In this document: positions 28,129 to 37,077 of the stretch, piece by piece | Numbering within the stretch: the first letter of the stretch is position 1 | How the letters are laid out: the number at the start of each line of letters is the position of its first letter | Assembly: GCA_012959995.1 (NCBI GenBank) | Contig: DUCC01000034.1 | Span: 62,001 to 126,000 of the forward strand | Length of the DNA: 64,000 bases | Origin: Acidimicrobiia bacterium | GTDB lineage: Bacteria; Actinomycetota; Acidimicrobiia; Acidimicrobiales; MedAcidi-G1 | Direction: 5' to 3' | Notes under the pieces: model-generated | What the model was told of the DNA's origin: nothing | Databases searched by the model: none | What the model saw: the letters and a program-made list of their open reading frames with translations, nothing else | Position numbers and translations under genes: made by a program

Positions 28129-29022
28129 ATGACGATGCCCACCACCACCCCCCTTTCTTTTCGCGCCAAAGTTGGCGGCTATGTGGCGTTGACCAAACCG
28201 CGCATTATTGAACTGCTTTTAATCACCACGGTGCCCACCATGTTTGTGGCTCAACAAGGGGTACCTCCGGTGTGGCTAATGGTGGCCACCGTTTTGGGTG
28301 GGGCCCTGGCCGCCGGTGGCGCCAACGCCATAAACATGGTGATTGATCAAGACATTGACAAATTAATGAAACGCACCAGCGGGCGTCCGTTGGTGACCGG
28401 GGTAATGACCGGCCGCAATGCCTTAATCTTTGCTTTGACTTTGGAAGCGCTGGCCTTTGTTTGGCTATGGGCTTTTGCCAACCTGTTGAGTGCGGTACTG
28501 GCTATTTCGGCCACCTTGTTTTACGTGTTTGTTTATTCTTTGTGGCTTAAACGCACCTCTACCCACAACATCGTTATTGGTGGAGCCGCTGGGTCGGTTC
28601 CGGTTTTGGTGGGTTGGGCCGCGGTGGCCAACTCGTTGAGTTGGGCCCCCATTGTTTTATTCTTGGTCATCTTCTATTGGACGCCTCCCCATTTTTGGGC
28701 CTTGGCCATTAAATATCGCGACGATTATTCGGCGGCTTCGGTGCCCATGCTTCCTTCGGTGCGTAGCTTAGAGGTCACCGCTAATCGCATAATCCGCTAC
28801 ACCATTATTCAAGTAGCGCTCACCGTGATTTTTGCTCCGGTAGCTGACATGGGATTGCTGTACCTGGTATCGGCCATCGTGTTGGGCGTTGTGTTTACCG
28901 CCTACACCTTTGTTGTGCGAAAAGAACTTACCGAGCGTTCCGCCATGCGGCTTTTTTCGTTCTCTATTACCTACATCACCTTACTTTTTGGGGCCATTAC
29001 CCTCGATGTGGTGATCCGGTGA
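28129..29022 (+). CDS. ctaB: protohaem IX farnesyltransferase (haem O synthase)
   Basis: Adds a farnesyl group to haem B in the membrane, before CtaA acts. UbiA-type prenyltransferase with nine or so membrane helices; the metal-diphosphate motif is NMVIDQDIDKLMKRTSGRPL (about residues 78-97) and YWTPPHFWALAIKYRDDY lies near residue 190. The start is ATG 28129 (or 28135, two residues shorter), since a longer frame would overlap the SDR gene. No clear ribosome site. The cytochrome oxidase genes follow 226 bases later. Confidence 0.95.
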   Translation: MTMPTTTPLSFRAKVGGYVALTKPRIIELLLITTVPTMFVAQQGVPPVWLMVATVLGGALAAGGANAINMVIDQDIDKLMKRTSGRPLVTGVMTGRNALIFALTLEALAFVWLWAFANLLSAVLAISATLFYVFVYSLWLKRTSTHNIVIGGAAGSVPVLVGWAAVANSLSWAPIVLFLVIFYWTPPHFWALAIKYRDDYSAASVPMLPSVRSLEVTANRIIRYTIIQVALTVIFAPVADMGLLYLVSAIVLGVVFTAYTFVVRKELTERSAMRLFSFSITYITLLFGAITLDVVIR

Positions 29023-29248
29023 GAGAGAAATTAAAAAGACGATGCGCCGCCCGGCCTTGCCGGGCGCCTATGGTTTCTTCCAGCGGATCTGACCCAGTTC
29101 TGCATTGTTGACTCATGGCGGCTACCTATAAGTCAGAGCAAACAAGTGCATGAAGTGGAAATATTCCATCTAGTATCTAACGGTCTGAGCATGCTCAGAC
29201 CTGAAAATGACGAGTTCTGTTTAGGCCTACCAGAGTGAAGAATTTTTA
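29023..29248. other. intergenic region before the oxidase cluster
   Basis: Contains a GC-rich hairpin GCCCGGC-CTT-GCCGGGC (29049-29065) that may end the ctaB transcript although no clean T run follows, and the 20-bp palindrome at 29182-29201. No small gene is evident. Confidence 0.45.
29182..29201. promoter_or_regulatory. 20-bp perfect palindrome upstream of the oxidase cluster
   Basis: GGTCTGAGCA followed directly by its reverse complement. It ends 47 bases before the start of the first gene of the cluster, a position suited to an operator. The identity of the binding protein is unknown; no similar site was noticed elsewhere in the window. Confidence 0.55.
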
Positions 29249-30754
29249 ATGAGCGAAAATACCACGGTTATTGAACGAGCGGTAACCACCACCGACCCGA
29301 CCTTGTTGTCGCGGTATTGGATTGGCGCTGCCGGACTTGGATTATTTCTTAGCATCGGGGTGGGCTTTTTAGCTGGACTCGAGCGCCTTGACTTGAGTAC
29401 GGCCAGCATCTTTGATGGCGCTGACGTGATCTTTCAACTCTGGTCTGCTCATCGGGTGGGCTTGGTGCTGCTGGCTATTTTGCCTACCATCCTTGGTTTG
29501 GCTACCGCGGTAGTGCCTCGCCAAGTCGGCGCATCTTCTTTGGTTTTTCCCCGCATGGCCGCTGCTGGTTTTTGGGTATGGCTCTTTGGTGCGGCGATTA
29601 CCGTGACCGGCTTTGCCGTTGATGGTGGCGTAGGTGCCCCTGGGGCCACCAGTCAAACTCAGGCAGTAGCTATCACCTTGGTAGGCCTAATGATGGTGAT
29701 TCTGGGTATCGGGGCCACCACCATTTGCGTACTGACCACCGTGGTAACGGGCCGTTCTTCCGGTATGTCGCTGGGCGATGTGCCTGCCTTTAGTTGGTCA
29801 ATGCTGGTAGCCGGCACCATGTGGATCCTTACTTTTCCCGTTTTAATGGGCAACTTATTGCTTATCTACGTTGATCTTCGTGGCCGCCCGGCGGTGCGCT
29901 TTGGTGGGGAAGAAACCATTTGGGAACAACTCTCATGGGCCTTTAGTAACCCGCAAATTTATCTTTGGGCCTTGCCGGTATTAGGCATAGTGGCCGACAT
30001 CGTGCCGGTAGCGGTGAAAGCAAAACTGAACACCAACCGGATGTTCGGCGCCATGTGCTTGTTGGGTTTCGTGGGCTTTGGTGCTTATGCCCAAACATAT
30101 TTTGACCTTGGCACCCCGGTACGCCAAGAAGCGTTTTCAGTAGTAGCTGCTTTTGTGGCCGTGTTGGCGGTGTTTATGGCTTGGGGTGCTTTGGCTGGCA
30201 CCTTGCGCAGTGGGGTAAAAGAAGCGGAAAGCGCTACGGCAACCCCCTTGGTTTTAGCCATGTTGTCTTTGTTGTTTTTGTTGGTGGGCACAATAGTTGG
30301 TGCCTTAAACGCTGTTGAATCGTTTGCTTTGGCCGGCACCTCTGCCGTGGGCGCCCAAATGACCTTTACCTTGGCTGCCGTGGTAGTTGGTATAGCCGCC
30401 GGACTTGCTTGGTGGGGCGATTTGGTCGCTGGGCAAGCTACGCCACAACGCCCGCTGCTCATTACGGGGCTTCTCATTGCTTTGGGTCTTGGCCTGGTTG
30501 GTGTGGCGGACTTAATCAACGGCTTTAACGGTTTAAATGACTTCACCGGTGCGGTGCTGAGCGAAGCTGGAAACTCGGGTTCAGACGTAGATGCCTTGAA
30601 CTTGATAGCGATAATTGGTTACGGATTGGCCTTAGCGGGTGCATTACATGGAGTGATTTCAGGTTGTCGTCATCTTCGCTCGAACGAACCTGCAGTGACC
30701 AACCCGTGGGGTGGAACAACCCTTGAGTGGTCCAACATCGAGGGGAGCGCCTGA
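29249..30754 (+). CDS. COX1-like membrane protein lacking metal ligands
   Basis: A 501-residue protein with about 12 membrane helices that aligns by eye with the true COX1 at 33323. Shared blocks are SAHRVGLVLLAILPTILG (COX1: TMHGVTMIFLAAMPLAAA), VVPRQVGASSLVFPRMAAAGFWVWLFGA (COX1: LIPLQIGARDVAFPRLNALSFWVFLAGA) and FSNPQIYLWALPVLGIVADIVP (COX1: FGHPEVYILILPSFGIISEVIP). The helix VI His-Pro-Glu-Val-Tyr is therefore Asn234-Pro-Gln-Ile-Tyr238, the helix VII His pair is Ala-Gln (about 281-282), and the helix X HxH is lost (about 369-371). Only His68 of the haem a ligands remains. It should not bind haem a3/CuB. It begins the cluster and shares one base with the next gene. Confidence 0.8.
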   Translation: MSENTTVIERAVTTTDPTLLSRYWIGAAGLGLFLSIGVGFLAGLERLDLSTASIFDGADVIFQLWSAHRVGLVLLAILPTILGLATAVVPRQVGASSLVFPRMAAAGFWVWLFGAAITVTGFAVDGGVGAPGATSQTQAVAITLVGLMMVILGIGATTICVLTTVVTGRSSGMSLGDVPAFSWSMLVAGTMWILTFPVLMGNLLLIYVDLRGRPAVRFGGEETIWEQLSWAFSNPQIYLWALPVLGIVADIVPVAVKAKLNTNRMFGAMCLLGFVGFGAYAQTYFDLGTPVRQEAFSVVAAFVAVLAVFMAWGALAGTLRSGVKEAESATATPLVLAMLSLLFLLVGTIVGALNAVESFALAGTSAVGAQMTFTLAAVVVGIAAGLAWWGDLVAGQATPQRPLLITGLLIALGLGLVGVADLINGFNGLNDFTGAVLSEAGNSGSDVDALNLIAIIGYGLALAGALHGVISGCRHLRSNEPAVTNPWGGTTLEWSNIEGSA

Positions 30755-31335
30755 TGTCTACTCTTGCGCCGGTTGCACCGGCAAACCGTCCCCGCACCTT
30801 GATGGTGGGGACCATGTTCGCCACCTCGGCGGCGCTCATGTTCTTTGGTGGACTGTTCTCTCTCTACTTCTCGGTGCGTTCCGACACGCTGGCTTGGGGG
30901 TCTGAATGGTTTCCAGAGGGTGCGATCTCGCTGGTACCAGGCGGCATGAACATGGCCACCTTGGCGTTGTCCGCCGTCACCATGGCGTGGGCGGTTTATT
31001 CGATCATAAACAACGATCGCACTCACGCTTACTTGGCGATTTTGATTACCGGTCTCTTGGGTGTGGCGTTTATCAATCAAACAGTTTTTTACTTTACAGA
31101 CATTGCCCTTCCGGTTGATTACAACCAGGCTGCGCTGCTCTTTTACGTTATTGCCGGTGCCCATATGGTGATGGTGGGCTTGGGTGTATTTTGGTTGGGG
31201 CTTTTGTTGCTCCGAACCTTAGGCGGCCAAGACACGGCGCAACATCATGATTTAGTATCTTCGGCGGCACTCTATTGGTACGCCGCGGTGGCTGTTTATT
31301 CGTTTATCTGGCTATTCATCTACATCGGTAAGTAG
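30754..31335 (+). CDS. COX3-like membrane protein
   Basis: A 193-residue protein with five or so membrane segments. It resembles the true COX3 at 35253: the start RTLMVGTMFATSAALMFFGGLFSLYF corresponds to LAMWVFLGSECLLFGALISTYL, GAHMVMVGLGVFWLGLLLL to GFHGIHVSLGIVMLMSLLI, and the end YWYAAVAVYSFIWLFIYIGK to YWHFVDVVWIFIFTVIYLV. The conserved FHG-HV and YWHFVDV residues are altered. The ATG overlaps the preceding stop by one base (TGATG) and has GAGGGGAG upstream. It probably pairs with the COX1-like protein. Confidence 0.78.
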   Translation: MSTLAPVAPANRPRTLMVGTMFATSAALMFFGGLFSLYFSVRSDTLAWGSEWFPEGAISLVPGGMNMATLALSAVTMAWAVYSIINNDRTHAYLAILITGLLGVAFINQTVFYFTDIALPVDYNQAALLFYVIAGAHMVMVGLGVFWLGLLLLRTLGGQDTAQHHDLVSSAALYWYAAVAVYSFIWLFIYIGK

Positions 31336-31344
31336 GGATTCATC

Positions 31345-32130
31345 ATGCTCACCAAAGGAACTAAATTTTGGCTCGGCCTCTGTCTGGCGGCCATGGTTGC
31401 CGCTGCTTTTGCTGGCTATACCACCGGGGGCGACGAAACCGGCCCCCTTACTCTGGGCTGGAAGGGGGCCGTCGGTAACCATATTGTTTACGGCACCTTG
31501 ATGATGATGTCAGCGGCTTCGGGGTTGCTGGCCATGTTTGCGTCGGCCTTTCGTGATGCGGATACCGACGCCGTTGCGCAACTACTTGATTCAGGCGAAG
31601 TCCCGGATGCACAAATAAACGTTGGCCCTTCACTGTGGCCGGTTTTAGGTGCCGCCGGTTTTGCCGTGATGATGCTTGGCCTAGTACTTCACCCAGCAGT
31701 ATTTGTTGCGGGCCTGTTGATTGTGTCCGCTATGGCTATTGAGTGGACGATGACCAACTGGTCTGAAAAACTCACTGGTGATCCGGTACGTAACCGTGAG
31801 ATGCGAGAAAACTTGTTGCGGCCTATTGAAATTCCTTTGCTGTCTTTAATGGGCATCGGGGTGTTGGTGCTCGCGGTTTCTCGAATTCTTCTTGCCTCTT
31901 CAGTAAATGGGGCCGTAGTGGTGGCCACGGTGATTGGCGTAGGAATTTTTGCGCTGGCTTTTTTCATCAGCGCTCGCCCGGCTATACCGCGGGGCGTTTT
32001 ACAAAGCATCTTGGCTTTGGGGTTTGTGGCAATAATCGTGGGCGGCATTGTTGCTGCTGCTAACGGAGAACGCGAGTTTCACCAAAAGGGTGGAACTTCA
32101 GATGATGCTCATGTGGAGACGGACCATTGA
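31345..32130 (+). CDS. membrane protein of unknown function in the oxidase cluster
   Basis: A 261-residue protein with six or seven predicted membrane segments (about 8-28, 45-66, 97-137, 165-190, 197-215, 222-243). I do not recognise the family. The stretch from about residue 96 (LWPVLGAAGFAVMMLGLVL, ending near EWTMTNW) resembles the two-helix subunit IV of actinobacterial oxidases. The C-terminus is hydrophilic and His/Asp-rich (TSDDAHVETDH). The gene overlaps ctaC by four bases, so it belongs to the oxidase operon. Confidence 0.7.
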   Translation: MLTKGTKFWLGLCLAAMVAAAFAGYTTGGDETGPLTLGWKGAVGNHIVYGTLMMMSAASGLLAMFASAFRDADTDAVAQLLDSGEVPDAQINVGPSLWPVLGAAGFAVMMLGLVLHPAVFVAGLLIVSAMAIEWTMTNWSEKLTGDPVRNREMRENLLRPIEIPLLSLMGIGVLVLAVSRILLASSVNGAVVVATVIGVGIFALAFFISARPAIPRGVLQSILALGFVAIIVGGIVAAANGEREFHQKGGTSDDAHVETDH

Positions 32131-33323
32131 TTTTTCAGCGATTGCGCTCATGGCGAGGCCTTTTGGGTCTGGCAACTTTATTGACGGTTACCGGGTGTGC
32201 CGCCGATGCCGAGCTCGACACTATGAACCCTCAGGGCCCGTTGGCTCAAGAGATCGACAACCTTTTACAGCCAGTGCTCATCTTGGCTTACGTAATTTTT
32301 GCTATGGTTTTAGGGGTCACGTTGGTTATCTGGTGGAAGTTCCGCGATAACCACGAAGATGAAGAGTTTCCGACACAAATTCACGGAAACACTAAACTTG
32401 AGTTGCTATGGACAGCAGTTCCAACCATTATTTTGGCGGTTCTTGCGGTCTTTACTTTGATTGTTTTGGCCAGCCTTAACGACCGTGAAGATAACGCAAT
32501 CTCCATTCAAGTTGATGGCGAAACAGTTACTTGGGAGCCTGAAGTTGTGGTAGTTGGCCAACAATGGTGGTGGGAGTTCCGCTACTACTTGCATGGCCTC
32601 GATGGGGTTGACCTCAGCGATGCCCGAAACTTGCCTCCCGCAGACATCGTTACCTCAAGCCAGATGATCATCCCCATCGGTCAAGAAATTGAACTTTCAG
32701 CTACCAGTCGAGATGTCATCCACAGTTTCTGGATTCCCGCCCTCAACGGTAAACGCGATGTGGCGCCCGGCCGAGTGCACCCATGGAAACTTGAAGCCGA
32801 CAACCCGGGGGTTTACTTTGGGCAATGCACCGAATTCTGTGGCCTTTCTCACTCCCGCATGCAGATGCAGGTGGTGGCCATGACCCCAGAAGATTTTCAA
32901 GTTTGGATCACTGAGCAACTTGCTAACCCTGCTGAACCAACAGATGAAGCTGCTTTGCGAGGGCAAGCGGTGTTTGAAAGCCAGTGCACCCGTTGTCACG
33001 TGGTCAACAGCATTAACGGGGAGACCAGCACGGGGGCCGACCTTGTTTCTAATGCGGCACCAAACTTGACGCATTTTATGAGCCGCACCACCTACGCCGG
33101 TGGCATTTTCAACCTTTACGAGCCTGACGGCAGCCTGGACCGCACCCAACTTGAAGCATGGTTACGTAATGCCCCGGCAGAAAAACCTGCGTACGCCGAG
33201 GGCCGCCGCGGTATGCCGGCCATGGGTTTAAGCGAAGACGAAATTGACGATTTGGTGGCGTATCTGACCACCCTAGGTAACTCACCTAGATTAAGCATTA
33301 TCGAAGCCACGGAGGTCGAATAA
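32127..33323 (+). CDS. ctaC: cytochrome c oxidase subunit II with fused cytochrome c domain
   Basis: Electron entry subunit of an aa3/caa3-type oxidase, 398 residues. A lipobox-like VTGCAAD (Cys24) suggests a lipoprotein anchor, two membrane helices follow (about 47-70 and 93-116), then the CuA domain with His199, Cys234, Glu236, Cys238, His242 and Met245 in the CTEFCGLSHSRMQM region. A haem c domain is fused at the C-terminus with CTRCH at 287-291 and a possible axial Met in RRGMPAMG. The start is TTG 32127 (TTGA overlap with the previous stop) with GGAG upstream. The haem c domain explains the nearby CcdA/TlpA thiol-redox genes. Confidence 0.95.
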   Translation: MIFQRLRSWRGLLGLATLLTVTGCAADAELDTMNPQGPLAQEIDNLLQPVLILAYVIFAMVLGVTLVIWWKFRDNHEDEEFPTQIHGNTKLELLWTAVPTIILAVLAVFTLIVLASLNDREDNAISIQVDGETVTWEPEVVVVGQQWWWEFRYYLHGLDGVDLSDARNLPPADIVTSSQMIIPIGQEIELSATSRDVIHSFWIPALNGKRDVAPGRVHPWKLEADNPGVYFGQCTEFCGLSHSRMQMQVVAMTPEDFQVWITEQLANPAEPTDEAALRGQAVFESQCTRCHVVNSINGETSTGADLVSNAAPNLTHFMSRTTYAGGIFNLYEPDGSLDRTQLEAWLRNAPAEKPAYAEGRRGMPAMGLSEDEIDDLVAYLTTLGNSPRLSIIEATEVE

Positions 33324-35260
33324 TGACCGACACTATTGTTGAGACAAACCGCCCCATAGGCGTCTATACCCGGCCGAAAGGTGGCGGGGGTTGGCGTGAC
33401 TGGGTTACCACGGTTGACCATAAAAAAATCGGCATCCTTTATGGGGCCACTGCTTTAGTTTTCTTTGTCATCGGGGGCTGCGAAGCGCTGCTTATCCGTT
33501 TGCAACTCGCTACCCCCAACGGCACCATTTTGGGTGCGGATACCTACAACCAGGTGTTCACCATGCACGGGGTGACCATGATCTTCTTGGCCGCTATGCC
33601 GCTGGCTGCTGCCTTTGGTAACTATTTGATTCCGTTACAAATCGGTGCTCGAGATGTGGCCTTCCCTCGGTTGAATGCCTTGAGTTTTTGGGTGTTTTTA
33701 GCGGGAGCCATTTTCCTTAACTTGTCTTGGGTATTAGGTGGCGCTCCCGATGGCGGTTGGTTTGGGTATGCCCCCAACAGCGGCATTATCTACTCACCAA
33801 GCGTGGGTATGGACTTCTACGCCATTGGCCTGCAAATCACCGGTATCGCTTCGTTGGTGTCGGCCATTAACTTGACCGTGACCATTTTGAACATGCGGGC
33901 CCCCGGGATGACCCTTTTCAAAATGCCGGTCTTTACCTGGATGATGTTGGTGGTGCAGTTGCTGCTGGTCTTCGCTATGCCGGTTATCGCCGTGGCGTTG
34001 TTCTTGCTGATCTTTAGCCGCCAATTCGGGGCGAACTTCTTTAACACCGAGATGGGTGCCGACCCACTGCTTTGGCAGCATCTCTTTTGGATCTTTGGGC
34101 ACCCTGAGGTTTACATTCTGATTCTGCCTTCTTTCGGCATTATCTCGGAGGTCATCCCGACCTTTAGCCGCAAGCCCATCTTTGGTTACGAGTTCATGGT
34201 GTTTTCAGGTATCGCTATTGGTTTCATGGGTTGGGGCGTGTGGGCGCACCACATGTTCGCTTCCGGTATCGGCCCACTCTCTGTAGCGGCCTTCTCTTTG
34301 TCCACCATGTTCATTGCGGTGCCCACCGGGGTAAAGATTTTGAACTGGTTGGCCACCATGTGGGGCGGTAAAATTAAATTCACTGCACCCATGTTGTTTG
34401 CCGTTGGCGTTATCAGCATGTTCACCATTGGTGGGCTTTCTGGAGTAACTCACGCTATGTCCCCATCGGACACCCAACAAACCGATACCTACTACATCGT
34501 GGCTCACTTCCACTACGTCATCTTCGGTGGGATTATCTTTGGTTTGTTCTCCGGCTTCTATTTCTGGTGGCCAAAAGTATTTGGCCACATGCTCAACGAA
34601 ACCATGGGCAAGGTCAACTTCTGGGTCATGCTGGTTGGTTTCAACATGACTTTCGGTCCGATGCACACTTTGGGCTTGCAAGGCATGTCTCGCCGCATCG
34701 ATACCTATAGCCCCGGCTTTGGCTTTGAACTGTGGAACAAGGTGGCTTCAATTGGCTCGTTCATTATCGCTGCCAGTGTGCTGATTTTTGTCATCAACGT
34801 GATTGTCTCAGCGGTTAAAGCAAAGGGCCAACCACATTGCGGACCTGACCCATGGGACGCCCGTAGCCTTGAGTGGTTAACCCCGAACCCCACGCCGGAA
34901 CACAACTTTGATGAAGTTCCTGTTGTGGAAAGCTTGGATGAATTCTGGCACCGCAAGTACGGTACCGACGAAGACGGTCGCATCGTGCGGGTAGCTACTG
35001 CGGAAGAAGTTTGTCAAGACGGTTCAGCTACCGGCGTGCACCTTCCTTCCCCTTCTTATTGGCCGCTGGTATTTTCCGCCGGACTGCCTTTGGTGGGGTT
35101 GGGTCTTATTTTCAGCCTTTGGCTGACCATCCCGGGTGGCATCATGATGGTGGGTTCGCTCTTCGCCTGGGTGTTCGAACCGGTTGACGATCCCGACGGT
35201 CCACATGGCCATCACGACGATTCTGAAGAAACCGCTACTGAGGAGGCCCCCGTTGTCTGA
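33323..35260 (+). CDS. ctaD: cytochrome c oxidase subunit I
   Basis: Catalytic subunit, 645 residues. All metal ligands are present: His82 and His397 for haem a, His395 for haem a3, and His260, His309, His310 for CuB, with the cross-linked Tyr264 in HPEVY. A C-terminal extension after residue 500 carries two more helices (SYWPLVFSAGLPLVGLGLIFSL and GGIMMVGSLFAWVFEP), like a fused subunit. GGAGGT precedes the ATG, which shares one base with the ctaC stop (TAATG). It is the working counterpart of the ligand-free protein at 29249. Confidence 0.97.
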   Translation: MTDTIVETNRPIGVYTRPKGGGGWRDWVTTVDHKKIGILYGATALVFFVIGGCEALLIRLQLATPNGTILGADTYNQVFTMHGVTMIFLAAMPLAAAFGNYLIPLQIGARDVAFPRLNALSFWVFLAGAIFLNLSWVLGGAPDGGWFGYAPNSGIIYSPSVGMDFYAIGLQITGIASLVSAINLTVTILNMRAPGMTLFKMPVFTWMMLVVQLLLVFAMPVIAVALFLLIFSRQFGANFFNTEMGADPLLWQHLFWIFGHPEVYILILPSFGIISEVIPTFSRKPIFGYEFMVFSGIAIGFMGWGVWAHHMFASGIGPLSVAAFSLSTMFIAVPTGVKILNWLATMWGGKIKFTAPMLFAVGVISMFTIGGLSGVTHAMSPSDTQQTDTYYIVAHFHYVIFGGIIFGLFSGFYFWWPKVFGHMLNETMGKVNFWVMLVGFNMTFGPMHTLGLQGMSRRIDTYSPGFGFELWNKVASIGSFIIAASVLIFVINVIVSAVKAKGQPHCGPDPWDARSLEWLTPNPTPEHNFDEVPVVESLDEFWHRKYGTDEDGRIVRVATAEEVCQDGSATGVHLPSPSYWPLVFSAGLPLVGLGLIFSLWLTIPGGIMMVGSLFAWVFEPVDDPDGPHGHHDDSEETATEEAPVV

Positions 35261-35852
35261 GGCAGCCACTACCGAACACCCCACCAACACGGGGATTAGC
35301 CACAACAAGTTGGCTATGTGGGTCTTCTTGGGCTCTGAATGCTTGCTCTTTGGTGCTCTTATCTCTACTTATTTGTTGTACCGCAACGAGTTTCATACTG
35401 GCCCAGCGCCCGGCGATATTTTTGACATTCCCTTCACCTCGGTGAGTTCATTCGTATTGTTAATGAGCTCGCTGACCATGGTGCTGGCTTTGTCGGCCTT
35501 AAAGCGCGGCGATATTCGCAATAACCGCTTGTGGTTGTTGACCACTGCTCTACTGGGCGCTTTGTTTGTCGGCGGCCAGGTTTACGAGTTCACCTCTTTT
35601 GTGCGTGAAGGCTTGGGTTTCACCACCAGCCCCTTCTCGTCGGCTTTCTTTACCTTGACCGGTTTCCATGGGATACACGTCAGTTTGGGCATCGTTATGT
35701 TGATGTCACTGCTGATTTCGTCGCTCCGAGGAAACTTGAAAGAAAAGAATTCCGAAACGGTAGAGATCGTTGGTCTTTACTGGCACTTTGTTGACGTGGT
35801 GTGGATCTTTATCTTCACCGTTATTTATCTGGTTCCGAACCCCACCAGTTGA
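35253..35852 (+). CDS. ctaE: cytochrome c oxidase subunit III
   Basis: Integral membrane subunit of 199 residues that stabilises subunit I. Conserved stretches are LAMWVFLGSECLLFGALISTYL, TGFHGIHVSLGIVML and YWHFVDVVWIFIFTVIYLV. I place the start at TTG 35253: AGGAGG lies at 35241-35246 with ideal spacing, and the alternative upstream ATG lies deep in ctaD. The gene thus overlaps ctaD by eight bases. N-terminal residues ahead of the first helix are short and hydrophilic. Confidence 0.94.
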   Translation: MSEAATTEHPTNTGISHNKLAMWVFLGSECLLFGALISTYLLYRNEFHTGPAPGDIFDIPFTSVSSFVLLMSSLTMVLALSALKRGDIRNNRLWLLTTALLGALFVGGQVYEFTSFVREGLGFTTSPFSSAFFTLTGFHGIHVSLGIVMLMSLLISSLRGNLKEKNSETVEIVGLYWHFVDVVWIFIFTVIYLVPNPTS

Positions 35853-35862
35853 TCGGAAAATT

Positions 35863-36189
35863 ATGAGCACTTCAGAAACAGCAGTGGCTACCGAGGTAGC
35901 CCACGACGATCACGATCACCCATCAGACGCTAAGTACATTCAGATTGCGTTGTTGCTGGGGATAATTACCGCCGCTGAGGTGGCTACGTATTTCGTGGAT
36001 ATTGGGGTAGCGCTTATCCCGGTATTGATGGTCATGATGGTGGTGAAGTTCTTCTACGTCGCCTCTTGGTTCATGCATCTGCGTTTTGATAGCCCGTTGT
36101 TTACCAAGTTTTTTGTGGCTGGCCTTATTTTGGCCACTTCGGTGTACCTGGTATTTTTGACGATCTTTGAGTTTTGGTCGAAGGGCTAA
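35863..36189 (+). CDS. cytochrome c oxidase subunit IV-like protein
   Basis: A 108-residue protein with a histidine- and aspartate-rich N-terminus (VAHDDHDHPSD) and three membrane helices; KYIQIALLLGIITAAEVATYFV and VKFFYVASWFMHLRFDSPLFTKFF match the prokaryotic COX4/CyoD family. The start ATG 35863 lies 10 bases after ctaE. Small accessory subunit; the His-rich tail could bind copper but this is speculation. Confidence 0.88.
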   Translation: MSTSETAVATEVAHDDHDHPSDAKYIQIALLLGIITAAEVATYFVDIGVALIPVLMVMMVVKFFYVASWFMHLRFDSPLFTKFFVAGLILATSVYLVFLTIFEFWSKG

Positions 36190-36234
36190 CGTGCCTTTTG
36201 CCCCGGCCTTCGGTGAAGGCAGGGAGGACTCTTT

Positions 36235-37068
36235 ATGTTGAATCTTTTGGCGGTGGCCGACGACCCTTGGCGCTGGGAGCCGCACCCTGAGGTCTGGTTT
36301 TTAGTAGGGGCCATCATTATGTTGGGGGTGTGGTCTACTCGTATTGGGCCCCGGGTGCTTCCGCTTGGTACCCCGGTGGCTACCACCAAACAAAAGTGGT
36401 CTTTTGTAACGGCGACTTTGCTGCTCTATGCGGTGGCGGATTGGCCGATTCACGACATTGCTGAGGAGCACCTTTACTTGGTGCACATGATCCAGCACAT
36501 GGTGATTACCTTGATCGCACCGCCGTTGTTTCTTTTAGCGATGCCGGTGTGGCTGGCTCGATTAATTATTTTGGATGGTGGCTGGGGTTCCCGCCTGATT
36601 CGTAAACTTAGCCACCCGGTGGCGGCGGCGGTTATTTTTAATGCGCTGGCTGCTATCACGCACTGGAGTGGCATGGTGCAGTGGTCGTTTGATAGCGGCA
36701 TGTTCCACTATTTCTTACATTTGGTGCTTTTTGTTTCGGCTTTACTGATGTGGTTGCCGGTGGTTTCGCCGCTTCAAGAGCTTCGGCTTTCTCCTCCCGG
36801 GCAGATGCTTTATCTGTTCTTGAACTCGGTGATACCTACCATTCCGGCCGCCTGGCTGACGTTTGCTGAAGGCACGGTGTACAAGCACTACGACAATGGT
36901 TATGAACTTTGGGGTATTTCGGTGGTCAGCGATCAGCAAGCTGCGGGGGTCATTATGAAAATTATTGGCGGTTTCTACCTGTGGGGAATTATTTTGGTCA
37001 AGTTTTATCGGTATACGGCCAGCATTCGCGATGATGAACAGCGACTCCGGCCGGCTGCGGGACGCTAG
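36235..37068 (+). CDS. ctaG: caa3-type oxidase assembly protein CtaG
   Basis: Membrane protein of 277 residues, about seven helices, of the Caa3_CtaG family that helps assemble the CuB centre. Characteristic are WPIHDIAEEHLYLVHMIQHMVITLIAPPLFLLAMP (about residues 64-98) with its histidine cluster. AGGGAGGA at 36221-36228 precedes the ATG. It ends the oxidase cluster; serS starts 9 bases after its stop, perhaps co-transcribed. Confidence 0.9.
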   Translation: MLNLLAVADDPWRWEPHPEVWFLVGAIIMLGVWSTRIGPRVLPLGTPVATTKQKWSFVTATLLLYAVADWPIHDIAEEHLYLVHMIQHMVITLIAPPLFLLAMPVWLARLIILDGGWGSRLIRKLSHPVAAAVIFNALAAITHWSGMVQWSFDSGMFHYFLHLVLFVSALLMWLPVVSPLQELRLSPPGQMLYLFLNSVIPTIPAAWLTFAEGTVYKHYDNGYELWGISVVSDQQAAGVIMKIIGGFYLWGIILVKFYRYTASIRDDEQRLRPAAGR

Positions 37069-37077
37069 GTTCTTACT

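Noticed and set aside
33794-34102. Antisense frames over ctaD and nearby oxidase genes
   Set aside because: His/Gln/Lys-rich translations typical of reverse frames of membrane protein genes.
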